DNA from: Enterobacteriaceae bacterium B14
GTDB lineage: Bacteria > Pseudomonadota > Gammaproteobacteria > Enterobacterales > Enterobacteriaceae
Reading direction: 5' to 3'
Assembly (NCBI GenBank): GCA_000307305.1
Contig: DF158882.1
Span: forward strand, 1,473,778 to 1,537,777
Length of the DNA stretch: 64,000 nucleotides
Positions within the stretch are counted from its first letter, which is position 1; the number at the start of each line of letters is the position of its first letter. The notes below the pieces were generated by a model that saw only the letters and a program-made list of their open reading frames with translations, had not been told where the DNA came from and made no database searches. Position numbers and translations under genes: made by a program. Below, piece after piece: positions 1 to 9,286 of this stretch.

Positions 1-280
1 TTTCATCACCAGGGAAAAGTTCGCCTATGCGGTGAATCAACGTAACGCGTTGTAGAGGCCAGCGTTGGCGGGCTTCGGCAACAATGTTCTCCATCGCTTT
101 TTCCGTCATTCCTGGGTAGTGCTCTAGCGTTAGAGCGCTGACATTATCACCAAGATTGTGATTTCTGACTTTTCCAGTAAAAGTGACAATCGCTCCATCA
201 TCGTCGCACTCAGCCAGCCAGCGGTACTCTTCACCGACGTCAAAGGCAGCCTGCTGTACACTAATTCGGCTATTACTCAT
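1..280 (-). CDS. moaE: Molybdopterin synthase large subunit MoaE (3' part outside window)
   Basis: The minus-strand reading frame starting at 280 encodes about 93 N-terminal residues with the MoaE hallmarks VTFTGKVRNHNLGD and LEHYPGMTEKA, followed by RVTLIHRIGELFPGDE. MoaE is the catalytic subunit of molybdopterin synthase. With MoaD thiocarboxylate it puts the dithiolene sulfurs into cyclic pyranopterin monophosphate in the cytosol. The C-terminal catalytic lysines lie beyond base 1, so completeness cannot be judged. It is the last visible gene of moaABCDE, three bases after the moaD stop. Identification is by direct recognition of family motifs and by operon position. Confidence 0.95.
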   Translation of the reverse strand, partial: MSNSRISVQQAAFDVGEEYRWLAECDDDGAIVTFTGKVRNHNLGDNVSALTLEHYPGMTEKAMENIVAEARQRWPLQRVTLIHRIGELFPGDE

Positions 281-283
281 AGC

Positions 284-532
284 TTAGCCCCCAGTGACGG
301 GTGGAAAGAAAGCCACTTCATCACCCGATTTGAGTGGATGGGTAGATTCGACCAGCTCCTGATTAACTGCTGAAAGGAGTTTGCCGCTTTCTAATGCCAG
401 CGCCCACTTATCCCCCCGCTGGCTTAACGCCGCACGTAGCGCTTCAACTGTTGGGTAATCACTAGCGGGAAGTTCCAGTTTAGCGGTGCCGACCAGTTCT
501 CTTACTTGAGCGAAAAACAGGACATTAATCAT
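284..532 (-). CDS. moaD: Molybdopterin synthase sulfur carrier MoaD
   Basis: An 82-residue ubiquitin-fold protein ending in the diglycine tail (FFPPVTGG). In this family the tail is adenylated by MoeB and converted to a thiocarboxylate that donates sulfur to MoaE. Its length fits the family (about 81 residues). The ATG overlaps the moaC stop by four bases, which suggests translational coupling, and moaE follows after three bases. No catalytic feature is missing. Confidence 0.96.
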   Translation of the reverse strand: MINVLFFAQVRELVGTAKLELPASDYPTVEALRAALSQRGDKWALALESGKLLSAVNQELVESTHPLKSGDEVAFFPPVTGG

Positions 533-1038
533 AATTTTTCTGCCTCGCTTTTTGCCTGAAAATCACCTGATTTCCCACCGCTTTTCGCCAACAGGCGAAC
601 AGGGCCAATAACCATGTCTTTTTGAACCGCTTTGCACATATCGTAAATGGTGAGTGCAGCAACAGAGGCCGCAGTGAGTGCTTCCATCTCTACGCCCGTT
701 TTACCGGTCAAGCGGCAGCAAGATTCGATACGAACGCGATTATGTTCAGTTTGAGCCTCAAGCTGAACTTCCACTTTCGTTAGCAGCAGAGGATGGCAAA
801 GTGGGATCAGTTCCCACGTTTTTTTCGCGGCCTGAATACCCGCAATACGGGCTGTAGCAAAAACATCACCTTTGTGGTGGCTACCTTCAACAATCATGGC
901 TAATGTCTCTGGGCGCATTTCAACAAAGGCTTCCGCCCTCGCTTCTCTAACGGTTTCCACTTTGGCAGAGACATCGACCATATGCGCTTCACCAGCAGCA
1001 TTAATATGAGTCAGTTTTGAACTATTTTCTTGTGGCAT
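529..1038 (-). CDS. moaC: Cyclic pyranopterin monophosphate synthase MoaC
   Basis: A 169-residue protein with the MoaC signatures [44 protein letters not shown] and [13 protein letters not shown]. MoaC converts the MoaA product (3',8-cyclo-7,8-dihydro-GTP) into cyclic pyranopterin monophosphate. It is about eight residues longer than the E. coli protein because of a short N-terminal extension (MPQENSSK). The start has only a weak ribosome-binding site, so a slightly different start is possible. It lies between moaB (9 bp gap) and moaD (4 bp overlap). Confidence 0.96.
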   Translation of the reverse strand: MPQENSSKLTHINAAGEAHMVDVSAKVETVREARAEAFVEMRPETLAMIVEGSHHKGDVFATARIAGIQAAKKTWELIPLCHPLLLTKVEVQLEAQTEHNRVRIESCCRLTGKTGVEMEALTAASVAALTIYDMCKAVQKDMVIGPVRLLAKSGGKSGDFQAKSEAEKL

Positions 1039-1047
1039 GTTTATCGT

Positions 1048-1560
1048 CTATCTCTTCAAATGAGGCATAAAATTGCAAGGGCGGTGCTGTGCGTTGAGTT
1101 GTTCTGCGATGACTTTTTCCCAACCCGTCTGACAAGCACGGGTTGAACCCGGCATCGCAAAAATGAGCGTTTTATTGGCTACCCCCGCCACGGCACGTGA
1201 CTGTAGGGTTGATGTACCGATCTCTTCATAGGACAGCATCCGAAATAGTTCACCAAAACCTTCTACCTCACGATCGAACAGAGGCTTCAGCGCTTCAGGG
1301 GTGTTATCGCCCGCAGTGAAACCCGTACCGCCATTGATGAGAACCACCTGAACGCCCTCATCCGCTATCCAGCCGGAAACCAGTGCTCGGATTTTATAAA
1401 GGTTATCGACCACTATCTTTTTATCGACCACATGATGCCCAGCGTTTTCGGCAGCCTCTCTCAAGTAGTGACCAGAGGTATCTTCTGCCTCGCCCCGTTT
1501 ATCAGAGACCGTCAGAATGGCAATATTGGCAGGAATAAAATCGCTGTTAGCGTGGCCCAT
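1048..1560 (-). CDS. moaB: Molybdenum cofactor biosynthesis protein MoaB
   Basis: A 170-residue MoaB/Mog-fold protein with ILTVSDKRGEAEDTSG near the N-terminus and INGGTGFTAGDNTPEA in the middle, the molybdopterin-binding loop of the MogA/MoeA/MoaB superfamily. Its length equals the E. coli homologue. MoaB is dispensable in E. coli and may be a Mog-like molybdopterin adenylyltransferase paralogue. A 115-bp gap containing a hairpin separates it from moaA, a larger spacing than elsewhere in the operon. Confidence 0.95.
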   Translation of the reverse strand: MGHANSDFIPANIAILTVSDKRGEAEDTSGHYLREAAENAGHHVVDKKIVVDNLYKIRALVSGWIADEGVQVVLINGGTGFTAGDNTPEALKPLFDREVEGFGELFRMLSYEEIGTSTLQSRAVAGVANKTLIFAMPGSTRACQTGWEKVIAEQLNAQHRPCNFMPHLKR

Positions 1561-1590
1561 AAAGAGGCTCCTTGCATTGAGAATTTTGAG

Positions 1591-1613
1591 GGCGTTAGCT
1601 TATGCCTAACGCC
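1591..1613. repeat. Intercistronic hairpin between moaA and moaB
   Basis: Perfect 8-bp arms (GGCGTTAG / CTAACGCC) around a 7-base loop. In the moa transcript no U-run follows, so it is more likely an mRNA-stabilising or attenuating structure than a terminator. Confidence 0.6.
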
Positions 1614-1675
1614 AAAAAGCAGATTGTTGGCTTTACACCTTAAGGTTTATTAAACACATCACTGTAAACCCTCAA

Positions 1676-2659
1676 CTAACCGCCGATAAAAGAGAGGTTC
1701 TGAGTGATACCGCTGTTACCTTGATGCAGGAAATGTGTCTGTTTTTTGCTTTTTAAACCAGACTGAATACGTGCGATTAACGCCTCGCGGTGTTCGTCAT
1801 CCCCTAGCAAATCACGCAAACCAATCCCCTGCTCACCAAAGAGGCACAGATGCAAATTGCCAACGGCTGACACGCGTAGGCGATTACAGGTTTCGCAGAA
1901 ATCTTTCTCATAAGGCATGATTAGGCCGATCTCACCTTGATAGTCAGAATGCACAAAGACTTGGGCTGGGCCTGCGCTGCGATCTTGAGTTTTACGCTGC
2001 CAGCCTTGAGCCAATAACTTATCGCGGATCACTTCACCAGAGACATGGTGTTTACGGAAGATATCGCTACCATCACCCGTTTCCATCAATTCGATAAAAC
2101 GCAGTTGAATTGGGCGATCTTTAATCCAGTTCATGAAGGTGTTCAGGCTATGGTCGTTGACACTACGCATCAGCACTGTGTTAACTTTTACCTTGCTGAA
2201 TCCAGCTTCAAATGCCGCATCAATCCCCGCCATCACTTGAGTGAATTTATCTTCGCCCGTAATGGCATGAAACTGGCGTGCATCTAAGCTATCGACGCTG
2301 ACGTTAACCGCGGTCAGGCCTGCATCTCGCCAATGTTGAATATCCCGTGCCATTCGATAGCCATTCGTTGTGACGGCCAAAGTTTTAATCGCGGCGTTTT
2401 CACGGATAGTTGCGATGATATCGACAAAATCACGCCGCAAGCTTGGCTCACCGCCAGTGAGACGAATCTTTTCGGTACCCAGTTCAGCGAAAGCACTGCT
2501 GACGCGGCGGATCTCATCCAGCGTCAGGAACTGTTTATTCCCGGTGGGTTTATAGCCATCAGGTAGGCAATAGTTGCAACGAAAATTGCAAACATCGGTT
2601 ATTGAAAGGCGCAAATAGTAAAACTTGCGCGCAAATGCATCGGTCAGTTGGGATACCAT
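1676..2659 (-). CDS. moaA: GTP 3',8-cyclase MoaA (radical SAM)
   Basis: A 327-residue radical-SAM enzyme that opens Moco synthesis by rearranging GTP to 3',8-cyclo-7,8-dihydro-GTP. Visible are the N-terminal [4Fe-4S] motif CNFRCNYC, the [12 protein letters not shown] region, the C-terminal cluster cysteines in [18 protein letters not shown], and the conserved C-terminal GG. The frame is open five codons upstream (2674). The ATG at 2659 was chosen because it follows a GGAAAGGTG ribosome-binding region and aligns with the E. coli start (M-x-SQLTDAF). It is the first gene of the moa operon, preceded by a Moco riboswitch and a ModE site. Confidence 0.97.
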   Translation of the reverse strand: MVSQLTDAFARKFYYLRLSITDVCNFRCNYCLPDGYKPTGNKQFLTLDEIRRVSSAFAELGTEKIRLTGGEPSLRRDFVDIIATIRENAAIKTLAVTTNGYRMARDIQHWRDAGLTAVNVSVDSLDARQFHAITGEDKFTQVMAGIDAAFEAGFSKVKVNTVLMRSVNDHSLNTFMNWIKDRPIQLRFIELMETGDGSDIFRKHHVSGEVIRDKLLAQGWQRKTQDRSAGPAQVFVHSDYQGEIGLIMPYEKDFCETCNRLRVSAVGNLHLCLFGEQGIGLRDLLGDDEHREALIARIQSGLKSKKQTHFLHQGNSGITQNLSFIGG

Positions 2660-2679
2660 CAAACACCTTTCCAAATTCG

Positions 2680-2773
2680 GGAGGTGCAGGCATTTCTACC
2701 TTGCACCCTGGTGGCTGTATTGCCACGGCCTCAGTACCGTATCGCATCGACTTAGGTAAAAAGGCTCGGAGTT
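2680..2773 (-). ncRNA. Moco (molybdenum cofactor) riboswitch in the moaA leader
   Basis: Read on the minus strand, the leader contains the conserved blocks of the E. coli moaA Moco RNA motif in order: an ACTCCGAGCC start, then GAGGCCGTGGCAA, CAGCCACCAGGGTGCAAGG, and TAGAAATGCCTGCACCTCC. The last block ends about 20 bases before the moaA ATG, close to the ribosome-binding site. In E. coli this RNA lowers moa expression when cofactor is available. The assignment is by recalled motif; a covariance-model search was not run. Confidence 0.88.
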
Positions 2774-2848
2774 TTGGCCTGCAGTGTTAAGCAAACCTCG
2801 GTTTTCGTAGATTCTAGCGCTAAAACACGTTTTCAGCCATAACGAAAT

Positions 2849-2876
2849 ATCGCTATATATCACATAACACAACGGT
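2849..2876. promoter_or_regulatory. ModE-type operator upstream of moaA
   Basis: ATCGCTATATA, a perfect match to one ModE half-site, is followed after six bases by AACACAACGGT, which matches the second half (TATATAACGAT) at 7 of 11 positions. It lies about 75 bp upstream of the Moco riboswitch. In E. coli ModE-molybdate activates moaA transcription, and modE and modABC are both in this window. Confidence 0.65.
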
Positions 2877-3133
2877 TTCACGCCATTTGAAGATGGCAGT
2901 GAGATTATCAAATTCAAACGTTCTAGAGTTGATTTAAATCACGCAAATGACATGCCAAATCGCCTTTTGGAAAGAAATAAGCTAATTTATACCGAAATAA
3001 TTTTAGTGGTAGCGTAAAACGCCTTGGTGTTTGAACCGCGCTTACGCTAGCCCTGATAGGGCATGTCTTTGGTCAGTAACAGACGAGTACATGCACCAAT
3101 GGGCATTGGTTTGATATTTATTGAAGGATTTTT

Positions 3134-4045
3134 ATGCTTAATCGCACCTTGATGGATCTGGATAGGGTTGTTGCACTAGGAGGTGGCCATGGTCTTGGTC
3201 GGGTAATGTCGGCGCTTTCGCCTCTAGGTTCACGTTTAACCGGCATTGTCACGACAACGGATAACGGAGGCTCAACAGGAAGGATCCGGCGTGCGGAAGG
3301 CGGCATAGCTTGGGGGGATACACGCAACTGCATGAATCAGTTGATCACTGAACCCAGTGTAGCTTCAGCCATGTTTGAATATCGTTTTAATGGCAGTGGT
3401 GAACTGGCAGGCCATAATCTTGGCAATTTGATGTTAAAGGCGCTAGATAACCTGAGCGTTCGCCCGCTAGAGGCTATTAACCTGATCCGCAGTATGTTGA
3501 AAGTACGTGCATTTCTTATCCCCATGTCAGAGCAACCGGTCGATCTCGCGGCTATCGATAAAGACGGTAACATTGTGTATGGCGAAGTTAACGTAGATAA
3601 CTTGCACGAAATGCCACAGAAATTGATGTTAGAGCCGCATGTCATTGCTACACCAGAAGCCGTTGAGGCTATCGAAGAGGCTAATCTTATTCTGATCGGC
3701 CCCGGCAGCTTTATGACCAGCTTAATGCCGTTATTACTGCTTGATGAACTCACTCAAGCCTTGAAGCGCAGCACAGCCCATATCATCTATATCGGCAATT
3801 TAGCACAAGAGCTAAGCCCCGCCGCCGCCTCACTTAATCTCACTAAAAAGCTAGAGATGATGGAGCAAGCTGTAGGTAAAAAAATGATAGATGCCTTAGT
3901 TATCGGCCCAAGAACAGACGTCAGCGATGTTCAGGATAGAGTCATCATCCAGCAGGCACTAGAAGCGGAAGATATCCCCTATCGCCATGACCGCGAACTG
4001 CTTAGAGCTGCCATTGAAACCGCTCTACAGAAATTAGGAAAATAG
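3134..4045 (+). CDS. ybhK: YvcK/CofD-like family protein YbhK
   Basis: A 303-residue protein of the YvcK/gluconeogenesis-factor family (CofD-like Rossmann fold). N-terminal [17 protein letters not shown] and [16 protein letters not shown] are the nucleotide-sugar or phosphate-binding loops, followed by GDTRNC and [11 protein letters not shown]. Length matches E. coli YbhK (302). Family members in Firmicutes bind UDP-sugars and influence carbon flow and cell shape; the role in enterobacteria is not settled. It is divergent from moaA, as in E. coli. The ATG at 3134 is preceded by a GAAGGAT ribosome-binding site. A terminator follows. Confidence 0.95.
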   Translation: MLNRTLMDLDRVVALGGGHGLGRVMSALSPLGSRLTGIVTTTDNGGSTGRIRRAEGGIAWGDTRNCMNQLITEPSVASAMFEYRFNGSGELAGHNLGNLMLKALDNLSVRPLEAINLIRSMLKVRAFLIPMSEQPVDLAAIDKDGNIVYGEVNVDNLHEMPQKLMLEPHVIATPEAVEAIEEANLILIGPGSFMTSLMPLLLLDELTQALKRSTAHIIYIGNLAQELSPAAASLNLTKKLEMMEQAVGKKMIDALVIGPRTDVSDVQDRVIIQQALEAEDIPYRHDRELLRAAIETALQKLGK

Positions 4046-4061
4046 CCTACAGAAATGAGGA

Positions 4062-4105
4062 AAATAACAACGCCCAATCGCTTTTCATCGGCCGTTGTTA
4101 TTTTT
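4062..4105 (+). terminator. Rho-independent terminator after ybhK
   Basis: Arms AAATAACAACG and CGTTGTTATTT enclose a 20-base loop and the 3' arm runs into TTTTT. It sits directly downstream of the ybhK stop. Confidence 0.75.
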
Positions 4106-4196
4106 CATCTCCCTCGGCCTTAGCAAAACCCTTTCTGGATTCTCCCCACCTCTTTGCCGATAATAGTGTTAATTCGCCTCATACTAAGGAATCATC

Positions 4197-4793
4197 ATGC
4201 AAACCAAGCCCGAAGATTACTATCATCTGAAATATAACCTGACAAAAACACACTCAGAAGTGATCAATGCAGTCCAATCTATTCAGCCTTGTAAAACACT
4301 GGATTTGGGCTGTGGTTCAGGCCGTAACTCTCTCTATCTTGAGTCATTAGGCTTTGATGTAACGGCCTATGATAAAAATGAAATGAGCATTGGTTCTCTG
4401 AACAACATCATTACAGCAGAAGGCTTAACACGTTTAAAAGCTTCAGTATTTAACATTAATGAGCAGCGTATCGATGAGAATTACGATTTTATTCTCTCCA
4501 CCGTCGTCTTGATGTTTTTAGACAGAGAAAATATTCCTACGATTGTCCGTAATATGCAGGAACGTACTAACCTAGGTGGCTACAATTTAATTGTATCGGC
4601 CATGTCTACGGATGATTATCCCTGCACAGTTCCCTTCCCTTTCACCTTCAAACAAGATGAACTAAAAAGCTACTATGATGGCTGGAATATCCTTAAATAT
4701 AACGAGAACGTCGGTGAACTACATAAAACTGACGAAAATGGCAATCGTATAAAATTACGTTTTGCGACATTACTTGCCAAAAAAGAGCAGTAA
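4197..4793 (+). CDS. tehB: Tellurite methyltransferase TehB
   Basis: A 198-residue SAM-dependent methyltransferase. Motif I is TLDLGCGSGRNSLYL (residues 34-48), followed by DVTAYDKN and the TehB-specific FILSTVVLMFL and GGYNLIVSAMSTDDYPCT. The C-terminal segment NENVGELHKTDENGNRIK is also typical. TehB methylates tellurite and selenium compounds and contributes to tellurite resistance. The usual partner gene tehA is not adjacent. The ATG follows AAGGAATCATC, a good ribosome-binding site. Apparently a single-gene unit. Confidence 0.93.
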   Translation: MQTKPEDYYHLKYNLTKTHSEVINAVQSIQPCKTLDLGCGSGRNSLYLESLGFDVTAYDKNEMSIGSLNNIITAEGLTRLKASVFNINEQRIDENYDFILSTVVLMFLDRENIPTIVRNMQERTNLGGYNLIVSAMSTDDYPCTVPFPFTFKQDELKSYYDGWNILKYNENVGELHKTDENGNRIKLRFATLLAKKEQ

Positions 4794-4869
4794 AAAGATC
4801 GGAAAGAGAGAGGTTTCATCGTTTTCTCAATAGGAGCTAAACGATGAAACAACAAAACGTTAGATGAAA

Positions 4870-5130
4870 CTATGAATGTGAACGCCCTTGTAACCAAGGG
4901 TTGTCGCTTTTTTCAAACGAAGTATCAAGATATAACTCTTCCACCTTTTGCCTTGCCCAAGGCGTTCTACGTAGAAATTTCAGACTCGATTTAATACTCG
5001 GATCGCTTTTGAAGCAGTTGATATTGATGTATTTAGCCAGCGTTGCCCAGCCATAGTGTTCAACAAGCTTAGTCAATAAGTGCTCTAGCGTAATGCCGTG
5101 CATCGGATCGTTAGATTTATGAGTTGTCAT
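4870..5130 (-). CDS. VF530 family (DUF2132) small protein
   Basis: An 86-residue protein recognisable as the VF530/DUF2132 family by [21 protein letters not shown] and [22 protein letters not shown]530 structure shows a small helical fold and a DNA-binding role has been proposed; there is no firm function. It lies between tehB (convergent) and uvrB (same strand, just upstream), so uvrB read-through is possible. No signal peptide or membrane segment. Family call is confident, function unknown. Confidence 0.85.
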   Translation of the reverse strand: MTTHKSNDPMHGITLEHLLTKLVEHYGWATLAKYININCFKSDPSIKSSLKFLRRTPWARQKVEELYLDTSFEKSDNPWLQGRSHS

Positions 5131-5226
5131 AATAGGCAGTATTTAGGTGGTTGATTCGTCATATTCGGTAGGGCCTGACTGATTGAGCATCAGGCCCCGT
5201 TAAGGCGCTATATTCGCACAAAGTGA

Positions 5227-7248
5227 TTAAGAAAGGGCAATAAACTGATCGCGCAGCTTCTGGATCTCATCACGTAAGTTAGCTGCCTCTTCAAACTCCA
5301 AGTTCTGGGCATGGGTATACATTTTCGCTTCCAGCTCTTTAATACGCTTATCCATCGCCTTCGGTGAGAGCGCTTGATAATCCATTGCTGGCTCGGCCGC
5401 TTTAGATTTGCCTCTCCCTTTGCCGCCTTTCAGCTTGCCTATGCCCTGCCCTAACTCAAGAATATCGCCAATTCTCTTATTCAGCCCTTGAGGCACAATA
5501 CCGTTCTTCTCATTGTGCTCTTGCTGCTTGATGCGACGGCGCTCAGTTTCCCCAATCGCTTTTGCCATAGAGTTAGTGATGCGATCGCCGTAAAGAATCG
5601 CTTTGCCGTTTAAGTTACGGGCAGCACGACCAATCGTCTGAATCAGTGAACGCTCAGAGCGCAGGAAGCCCTCTTTATCTGCATCTAAAATCGCGACTAG
5701 CGAGACTTCTGGCATATCTAAACCTTCTCGCAGTAAGTTGATCCCTACCAGCACATCAAACTCGCCAAGGCGCAAATCGCGAATGATTTCGACCCGCTCG
5801 ACAGTATCAATATCGGAGTGCAAATAGCGAACTCTCTCTCCGTGCTCTTCGAGATAATCCGTTAGATCCTCTGCCATTCTCTTTGTTAGCGTTGTTACCA
5901 GTACACGCTCACCAATCTCTACCCGCTTACGGATTTCAGATAGCAGATCATCGACTTGGGTCGTTACGGGGCGGACTTCCACGATAGGATCGAGCAAACC
6001 CGTTGGGCGAACAACCTGATCGATAATGTCGCCGCCGGACTTTTCCAGCTCATAGTTACCCGGCGTCGCCGAAACGTAGATAGTCTGAGGTGCTAAACTT
6101 TCGAACTCTTCAAAACGCATAGGCCGATTATCTAACGCAGAAGGCAAACGGAAACCGTATTCCACCAGCGTCTCTTTACGCGCTCGGTCTCCACGGTACA
6201 TGCCCCCGATTTGCGGGATGGTGACGTGTGATTCGTCGATAACCAATAAGCCATCAGCAGGAAGATAGTCAAACAGCGTTGGCGGTGCTTCCCCCGCCCC
6301 ACGGCCAGAGAGGTAGCGCGAATAGTTCTCTATCCCAGAGCAGTAACCAAGCTCATTCATCATTTCGAGATCAAATTGGGTGCGCTGGCTTAAACGCTGC
6401 TCTTCCACCAGCTTGTTATTCGCTAACAGCACTGTTTTACGTTCCGCCAGCTCGACTTTGATCTCTTCCATTGCCTGAAGAATACGTTCGCGAGGGGTAA
6501 CGTAGTGGGTTTTAGGGTAAACGGTAAAACGAGGAATATCCTGTTGAATCTGACCCGTTAGTGGATCGAACAGAGAGAGGCGCTCAACTTCTTCATCAAA
6601 CAGCTCAACGCGCAAAGCATAGTCATCCGATTCAGCAGGGAAGATATCGATCACCTCACCACGTACCCGAAAAGTACCACGCTGGAATACTTGATCATTG
6701 CGGGTATATTGCAATTCAGCCAGACGACGCAAGATAGCGCGCTGATCGATAATCATGCCACGCCCCAAATGCAGCATCATTTTTAGGTATGCATCGGGGT
6801 CACCCAAGCCATAGATGGCGGAGACAGAAGCCACCACAATAACGTCTCTGCGCTCAAGTAGTGCTTTGGTGGCGGAAAGGCGCATCTGCTCGATATGCTC
6901 GTTAACGGAGGCATCTTTCTCAATAAAAGTATCAGAGCTTGGCACATAGGCTTCTGGCTGATAGTAGTCGTAGTAAGAGACGAAGTATTCGACGGCGTTA
7001 TCAGGGAAAAACTCTTTCATTTCGCCATAAAGCTGCGCTGCCAGCGTCTTATTCGGTGCCATCAACATTGTTGGGCGATTAAGGTCCGCAATCACATTCG
7101 CAATCGTAAAGGTTTTGCCCGACCCAGTCACACCAAGCAAGGTCTGGTGCGCAAGGCCATCTTCTAGCCCCTCTTCCAGACGTCGAATTGCCTCAGGCTG
7201 ATCACCCGCAGGTTTAAAATCAGAATGTAGTTTGAAGAGTTTGCTCAT
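5227..7248 (-). CDS. uvrB: Excinuclease ABC subunit B (UvrB)
   Basis: A 673-residue nucleotide excision repair helicase-like protein. UvrB receives the damage site from UvrA and positions UvrC for incision. Visible are Walker A (GVTGSGKT, residues 39-46), the damage-probing beta-hairpin region ([21 protein letters not shown]), the DESH box, motif VI (QTIGRAARN), and the C-terminal UVR domain that contacts UvrC ([19 protein letters not shown]). Length equals E. coli UvrB. The LexA-like box at 7315 indicates SOS control, and a DnaA-box pair lies further upstream. Confidence 0.98.
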   Translation of the reverse strand: MSKLFKLHSDFKPAGDQPEAIRRLEEGLEDGLAHQTLLGVTGSGKTFTIANVIADLNRPTMLMAPNKTLAAQLYGEMKEFFPDNAVEYFVSYYDYYQPEAYVPSSDTFIEKDASVNEHIEQMRLSATKALLERRDVIVVASVSAIYGLGDPDAYLKMMLHLGRGMIIDQRAILRRLAELQYTRNDQVFQRGTFRVRGEVIDIFPAESDDYALRVELFDEEVERLSLFDPLTGQIQQDIPRFTVYPKTHYVTPRERILQAMEEIKVELAERKTVLLANNKLVEEQRLSQRTQFDLEMMNELGYCSGIENYSRYLSGRGAGEAPPTLFDYLPADGLLVIDESHVTIPQIGGMYRGDRARKETLVEYGFRLPSALDNRPMRFEEFESLAPQTIYVSATPGNYELEKSGGDIIDQVVRPTGLLDPIVEVRPVTTQVDDLLSEIRKRVEIGERVLVTTLTKRMAEDLTDYLEEHGERVRYLHSDIDTVERVEIIRDLRLGEFDVLVGINLLREGLDMPEVSLVAILDADKEGFLRSERSLIQTIGRAARNLNGKAILYGDRITNSMAKAIGETERRRIKQQEHNEKNGIVPQGLNKRIGDILELGQGIGKLKGGKGRGKSKAAEPAMDYQALSPKAMDKRIKELEAKMYTHAQNLEFEEAANLRDEIQKLRDQFIALS

Positions 7249-7314
7249 AGATATGCGACCTGATGTGCGACTTATGATGGAGAGACGAAGCGAGCCGTTA
7301 CTGATTAGCTATGA

Positions 7315-7334
7315 TACTGGATATAGACACAGTG
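7315..7334. promoter_or_regulatory. LexA (SOS) box upstream of uvrB
   Basis: TACTGGATATAGACACAGTG matches the LexA consensus TACTGTATATATATACAGTA at 16 of 20 positions and keeps the CTG-N10-CAG core. It lies 67 bp upstream of the uvrB start. E. coli uvrB is a known SOS gene. Confidence 0.85.
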
Positions 7335-7845
7335 CGGTAGTAGAGAGTCAATGACACTTTTATTGCTATCCCCTCACTTATCCCCAAATAGCCTACGTAT
7401 TTAACATTCGCACTTTTTTTTCTGTCACAGGATACGGGTTTCGCTTCATCCATTTGTTCTATTGATTTTATTTAACTCTTTAATTTTAGTCATTATTGCG
7501 TTTAAGACCAGATTCCAGACAAATAAAGCATATAGTGCATATTTACTCGCTTCAGACCGCTTTTCTATACCTAATGCACAAGGTTATCCACAGGAACAGT
7601 GGATAAGTGATTCAACCCCGCAAATAGCGCTATTTGGATGGTAAAAGATTTACCTTATTTCTTCGTTTAAAACTCACCGCATTAGAAGAAATGATTATTT
7701 TAAATTTCTTTTTATTCCAAAAAAGAATATTAAAATTTAAAACACCTTCTATACTCTCACCCCAAATTTTATTTCGCCCCTCTCTTACAGAAATAGCCTA
7801 TTTTCTCGTATTACAAGGCTTTCATCATAAAAAAAGATACTGAAG
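7335..7845. other. AT-rich gene-free spacer between uvrB and bioD
   Basis: About 510 bp without a credible gene. Short AT-rich frames here have no recognisable product. The segment contains the distal uvrB upstream region with the DnaA-box pair, and the 3' side of bioD, where I see no clear terminator. Confidence 0.5.
7584..7606. promoter_or_regulatory. Inverted pair of DnaA boxes upstream of uvrB
   Basis: A perfect DnaA box TTATCCACA (7584-7592) is followed after five bases by an inverted near-perfect copy, AGTGGATAA (7598-7606; complement TTATCCACT). It lies about 340 bp upstream of uvrB. DnaA binding in the uvrB control region is known in E. coli, so a regulatory role is plausible. Confidence 0.6.
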
Positions 7846-8529
7846 TCACAATTTCCCCAGCAACTCTAGAGAAAAATATGAGGCCATATCACCCAATCCA
7901 TCAGGTGAGTAAGGCAGTTCGCCTAACAATGGGGCTGGCAAGATTCGCAGCAACGTCTCCATATACTCTTGATGCCGATTTCCCTCAGGAACAACACAAT
8001 TGGCAACCCACCCCACAAGCCTTAACCCATCACGAGCAATAGCCTCAGCGGTCAGTGCTGCATGATTGATACACCCTAGTTTGACGCCCACGACAAGAAT
8101 TACGGGAAGCTGCTCCTGTTTAACCCAGTCTGCCAGCGTGTATCGCTCACAGAGTGGCGTGCGCCAGCCTCCTGCCCCTTCAACCAGTATCCAGTCTGCA
8201 AGATGTTCTAAACGCCTCAACCCCTCGGAAAGTTCGTTAAATGTAATAGGAATACCTTCCGCGGCACTGGCAATATGAGGCGAAGTCGCCTCTGCTAGAG
8301 CCACCGGATTCACCGTAGCATAGTCCAAAGAAACCGTCGCGGCGGCTTGCAGGAAGAGAGCATCAGAATTGCGTAACCCATGTGCAGTGTGTTCACACCC
8401 AGAGGCAACCGGTTTATAACCCGCAGTGCGCTTGCCTTCGGCGGCGGCGGCGCTTAATAACGCCCGACTGGCGACAGTTTTACCGACATCAGTATCTGTC
8501 CCTGTAATAAACCAACGTTCAATCGACAT
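7846..8529 (-). CDS. bioD: Dethiobiotin synthetase BioD
   Basis: A 227-residue ATP-dependent carboxylase-ligase that closes the ureido ring of biotin (7,8-diaminopelargonate + CO2 + ATP). The P-loop FITGTDTDVGKT (residues 8-19) and the KPVASGCE and VEGAGGWRTPL motifs are clear. It is the last gene of bioBFCD; its start overlaps the bioC end by 11 bp, implying coupled translation. Length fits the family (about 225). Confidence 0.97.
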   Translation of the reverse strand: MSIERWFITGTDTDVGKTVASRALLSAAAAEGKRTAGYKPVASGCEHTAHGLRNSDALFLQAAATVSLDYATVNPVALAEATSPHIASAAEGIPITFNELSEGLRRLEHLADWILVEGAGGWRTPLCERYTLADWVKQEQLPVILVVGVKLGCINHAALTAEAIARDGLRLVGWVANCVVPEGNRHQEYMETLLRILPAPLLGELPYSPDGLGDMASYFSLELLGKL

Positions 8530-9286
8530 AAATAACCCCGTAAAGACAGTGATAGCTCAACATCAGCCGTCCGTTCTGTTTCGGATAAGCGGTCTGCAGC
8601 GCAGCGAGGCGCTGTCGCCCCGTTAAACCATGTTGGCGCCCCTGATGCAGATGCGTCGCCCCTATCCCCTTTAAATCCCGCATGAGAGAGATAACATCGG
8701 GGTACGTGGAAGTGTGTGTGTGTTGTTGAAGCAGGCAACGTCTGGCACCAACGGTATCTATTGCATTGCTAATCTCACTGACAGAGAGAAACGCGTTGAT
8801 ATGCACACCGTTATCCACCTGCTGCCATGCCTCACTAAGTTCACTCAGCGAGCTTTCCGCAAGGGTTGAAAACAGGACAACACCACCCGATCGGGTAACG
8901 CGATATAGCTCTTTCAGCGCAGTGGCGAGATTGCTACACCACTGTAATGCAAGGTTACTAAAGACAATATCCACACTGGCATCGGGCAAAGGCAAATGTT
9001 CGATATCTCCCTGAATATAGTGAGAAGCTGTACCCTTATCTTTTGCCTGCCGCAGCATCCCCTCGGCAAAATCTAGCGCAATTACTTGGTTGCATCGCCC
9101 CAGCCAATACTGGCTGAAATACCCCGTACCACACCCCGCATCCAGCACCTGTAACCCTGTATTTTTGGGCGATTTACTCACTAATGTGTAACCGACTTCT
9201 CGCTGTAATTCTGCTGCGCCGTCGTAGCTTTTCGCTGCCCTGCTAAAACGGTTAGCTATCGCCGCTTTATCAATGGCATGCATCAT
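8519..9286 (-). CDS. bioC: Malonyl-ACP O-methyltransferase BioC
   Basis: A 255-residue SAM methyltransferase that methylates malonyl-ACP so that fatty-acid enzymes can build the pimeloyl chain. Motif [16 protein letters not shown], then [13 protein letters not shown] and the post-I motif SNLALQWC are typical of BioC. The ATG at 9286 follows GGAGGTG at good spacing; a second ATG lies immediately after. It overlaps bioF by 17 bp and bioD by 11 bp. The C-terminal part after residue 170 is more divergent but aligns in length. Confidence 0.96.
   Translation of the reverse strand: MMHAIDKAAIANRFSRAAKSYDGAAELQREVGYTLVSKSPKNTGLQVLDAGCGTGYFSQYWLGRCNQVIALDFAEGMLRQAKDKGTASHYIQGDIEHLPLPDASVDIVFSNLALQWCSNLATALKELYRVTRSGGVVLFSTLAESSLSELSEAWQQVDNGVHINAFLSVSEISNAIDTVGARRCLLQQHTHTSTYPDVISLMRDLKGIGATHLHQGRQHGLTGRQRLAALQTAYPKQNGRLMLSYHCLYGVIYVD

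Noticed and set aside
5171..5199. GC-rich hairpin (GGGCCTGA / TCAGGCCC) as a uvrB terminator
   Set aside because: A stem is present but no U-run follows on the uvrB strand, so I could not support it as a terminator.
7462..7843. Two short plus-strand frames in the uvrB-bioD spacer
   Set aside because: They are AT-rich, overlap the DnaA-box pair, have no recognisable product and no good ribosome-binding sites.
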